Assembly: GCA_030042795.1 (NCBI GenBank) | Contig: JASHYZ010000629.1 | Span: 1 to 5,507, forward strand | DNA: 5,507 nucleotides | DNA from: Terriglobia bacterium | Lineage (GTDB): Bacteria; Acidobacteriota; Terriglobia; UBA7540 | Direction of reading: 5' to 3' | Part shown: in pieces, positions 4,995 through 5,507 of the stretch | Position numbering within the stretch: the first letter of the stretch is position 1 | Layout of the letters: the number at the start of each line of letters is the position of its first letter | Notes under the pieces: model-generated | Seen by the model: only the letters and a program-made list of their open reading frames with translations | Told to the model about the DNA's origin: nothing | The model's database searches: none | Position numbers and translations under genes: made by a program

Positions 4995-5133
4995 ACTTGC
5001 TCCCATTACACTTCAGCAAATGTAATACCACAACGCATTGCTGGTCGATCACTTCGCTTCGAGTCAGGATCAGAACGGGGCGGCGCTTATCCGGTGGCCG
5101 AAATGTGTACCAGCGGATTTCGCCGTGATTCAA
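4939..5133 (-). pseudogene. mazF: Truncated MazF/PemK-type toxin remnant
   Basis: The frame from TTG at 5133 reads NHGEIRWYTFRPPDKRRPVLILTR, the unmistakable N-terminal third of a MazF/PemK mRNA interferase (GEI..., then the KRRPVLILTR strand with its conserved arginine). MazF-like sequence stops near residue 30 (about nt 5043). The remaining 34 codons (VVVLHLLKCNG and on) are unlike the family and overlap the AbrB-type gene in another frame. The central and C-terminal parts, including the conserved Ser/Thr of the active site (MazF TVAPIT-like motif), are absent here and not found elsewhere in the window. The start is supported by GGGAGG (5141-5146) 7 nt upstream and by a TTGA overlap with the preceding antitoxin stop. 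It is a 5' fragment, not a frameshift: the other two frames past 5045 show no MazF continuation. Confidence 0.8.
5000..5033 (-). promoter_or_regulatory. Probable promoter/operator and ribosome site of the AbrB/VapC operon
   Basis: ATTACA (5005-5010) and TGTAAT (5021-5026) are a 6-bp inverted repeat with a 10-bp spacer. On the minus strand the inner half reads TGTAAT (5010-5005), a good -10, with TTGTGG (5033-5028) 17 bp upstream as a weak -35. The predicted start point is near 4998, only a few bases before the ATG at 4994. AbrB-fold antitoxins repress their own promoters through such repeats. Confidence 0.45.
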
Positions 5134-5339
5134 CCGGCATCCTCCCAGCCTTCTGCGTCCCACGCCAGCGGCTCTTCATCTGTGGAGAACTCCTCGTCTC
5201 GGGGAGGCGCGGCACGGTAGACCTCTCGATCGTCTGCAACCGAGCGGGTGCTGATCAATCGAAGCAAACGGAGACGCTCCGGGGTTGACAGGCAGTCAAC
5301 CAGTTGGAAAATGTCCTCGGCGCTGAGCGTCTTGGGCAT
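5130..5339 (-). CDS. Small acidic antitoxin, partner of the broken mazF
   Basis: A 69-residue protein. An N-terminal helical part, LSAEDIFQLVDCLSTPERLRLLRLI (5-29), is followed by an acidic tail, RDEEFSTDEEPLAWDAEGWED (47-67). That tail style is familiar from short antitoxin-like proteins encoded directly before MazF/PemK toxins in environmental bacteria; I have no formal family name for it. Its stop overlaps the mazF remnant start in TTGA (5130-5133). Since the toxin is truncated, this is an orphan antitoxin that may persist as a neutraliser of a related MazF elsewhere or simply be decaying. The ATG at 5339 has no ribosome binding site, but TAAAAT lies 6 nt upstream, suggesting a leaderless message. 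Confidence 0.8.
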   Translation of the reverse strand: MPKTLSAEDIFQLVDCLSTPERLRLLRLISTRSVADDREVYRAAPPRDEEFSTDEEPLAWDAEGWEDAG

Positions 5340-5351
5340 GGAATTATTTTA
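5340..5351 (-). promoter_or_regulatory. -10 box placing a start point at the ATG (leaderless)
   Basis: TAAAAT (5351-5346 on the minus strand) is followed by six bases and then the ATG at 5339, so transcription would start on the A of the start codon. No purine-rich ribosome site is present in this interval. The -35 region (about 5369-5374, GCTCAC) is weak. Confidence 0.4.
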
Positions 5352-5486
5352 CCAAAACGTCAGAAGCAGTGAGCGCGCGCCTTACTTCCCGACGGCTCCT
5401 GCGCGGGCATCGGCAGCTACCGCAGCGGTGTCACAAGCAACGCCAAATTGGCCGAGCACAGGGACGAGGTGCACGTCCCACGTTGG

Positions 5487-5507
5487 CCCTTCGACTCCGC
5501 TCAGGAC
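5487..5507. repeat. Fragment of a dispersed repeat at the window edge
   Basis: CCTTCGACTCCGCTCAGGAC at the right end matches a short motif that recurs in many environmental bacterial genomes (reverse: GTCCTGAGCGGAGTCGAAGG). It is cut by the window edge. From 5352 to 5486 I see no supportable gene; a short minus-strand frame is open from the edge down to the TAA at 5382 but has no recognisable content. Confidence 0.4.

Noticed and set aside
1149..5129. Integron-type cassette array (TA genes often sit in such cassettes)
   Set aside because: Operons face both ways, no integrase is present, and I found no attC-like paired RYYYAAC/GTTRRRY sites at module borders.
5131..5163. ATG at 5163 as start of the MazF remnant
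   Set aside because: It adds ten non-family residues inside the antitoxin gene; TTG at 5133 has GGGAGG at proper spacing and the TTGA overlap.
1..5507. Transposase, phage, CRISPR, tRNA or rRNA genes
   Set aside because: None visible on either strand; the repeats are non-coding palindromes, not spaced direct repeats.
5382..5507. Partial minus-strand frame entering from the right edge (and a plus-strand frame from 5338)
   Set aside because: Short, open partly because of high GC, includes a dispersed repeat and matches no family I recognise.

Overview
The window is a dense toxin-antitoxin (TA) island. Nearly every supportable gene belongs to a two-gene antitoxin/toxin pair, and there is no metabolic, phage, transposase or RNA gene. 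Five of the six pairs carry a PIN-domain toxin (VapC-like or DUF3368-type RNase) with recognisable acidic catalytic residues. Each PIN toxin is paired with an antitoxin of a different fold. The sixth pair is a MazF/PemK module whose toxin is broken.

Layout. On the plus strand, 49-693 encodes an unrecognised protein with a probable winged-helix domain, followed 2 nt later by a PIN toxin (696-1148). A terminator-like hairpin (1229-1270) follows. Then comes a UPF0175 antitoxin with an overlapping DUF3368 PIN toxin (1367-2154). A gene-free stretch (about 2155-2512) between convergent operons is filled by two back-to-back palindromic repeat elements. The rest is read on the minus strand: FitA-type ribbon-helix-helix antitoxin + VapC (3192 down to 2513); a gene-free stretch of nested palindromes (3251-3448); Phd/YefM antitoxin + VapC (4197 to 3530); AbrB/MazE-type antitoxin + VapC (4994 to 4339); and an acidic small antitoxin followed by an N-terminal mazF remnant (5339 to about 5040). 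The AbrB-VapC module begins where mazF homology stops, so it appears to have replaced the rest of that toxin gene.

How the genes work together. In each pair the antitoxin is upstream and the toxin is translationally coupled to it (ATGA, GTGA or TTGA overlaps, one 10-nt overlap, one 2-nt gap). Four of the six toxins use GTG or TTG starts, which would help keep antitoxin in excess. Operator-like palindromes sit on or next to the likely promoters of the three minus-strand PIN modules, as expected for autorepressed TA operons.

Organism. The moderately high GC, the density of TA genes and the dispersed palindromic repeats (GTCATTCCGAG...CGAGGAATC type, and the CCTTCGACTCCGCTCAGG type at the right edge) suggest a soil or environmental bacterium, perhaps Acidobacteriota or a similar phylum. 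This is inference from pattern memory; no phylogenetic marker lies in the window.
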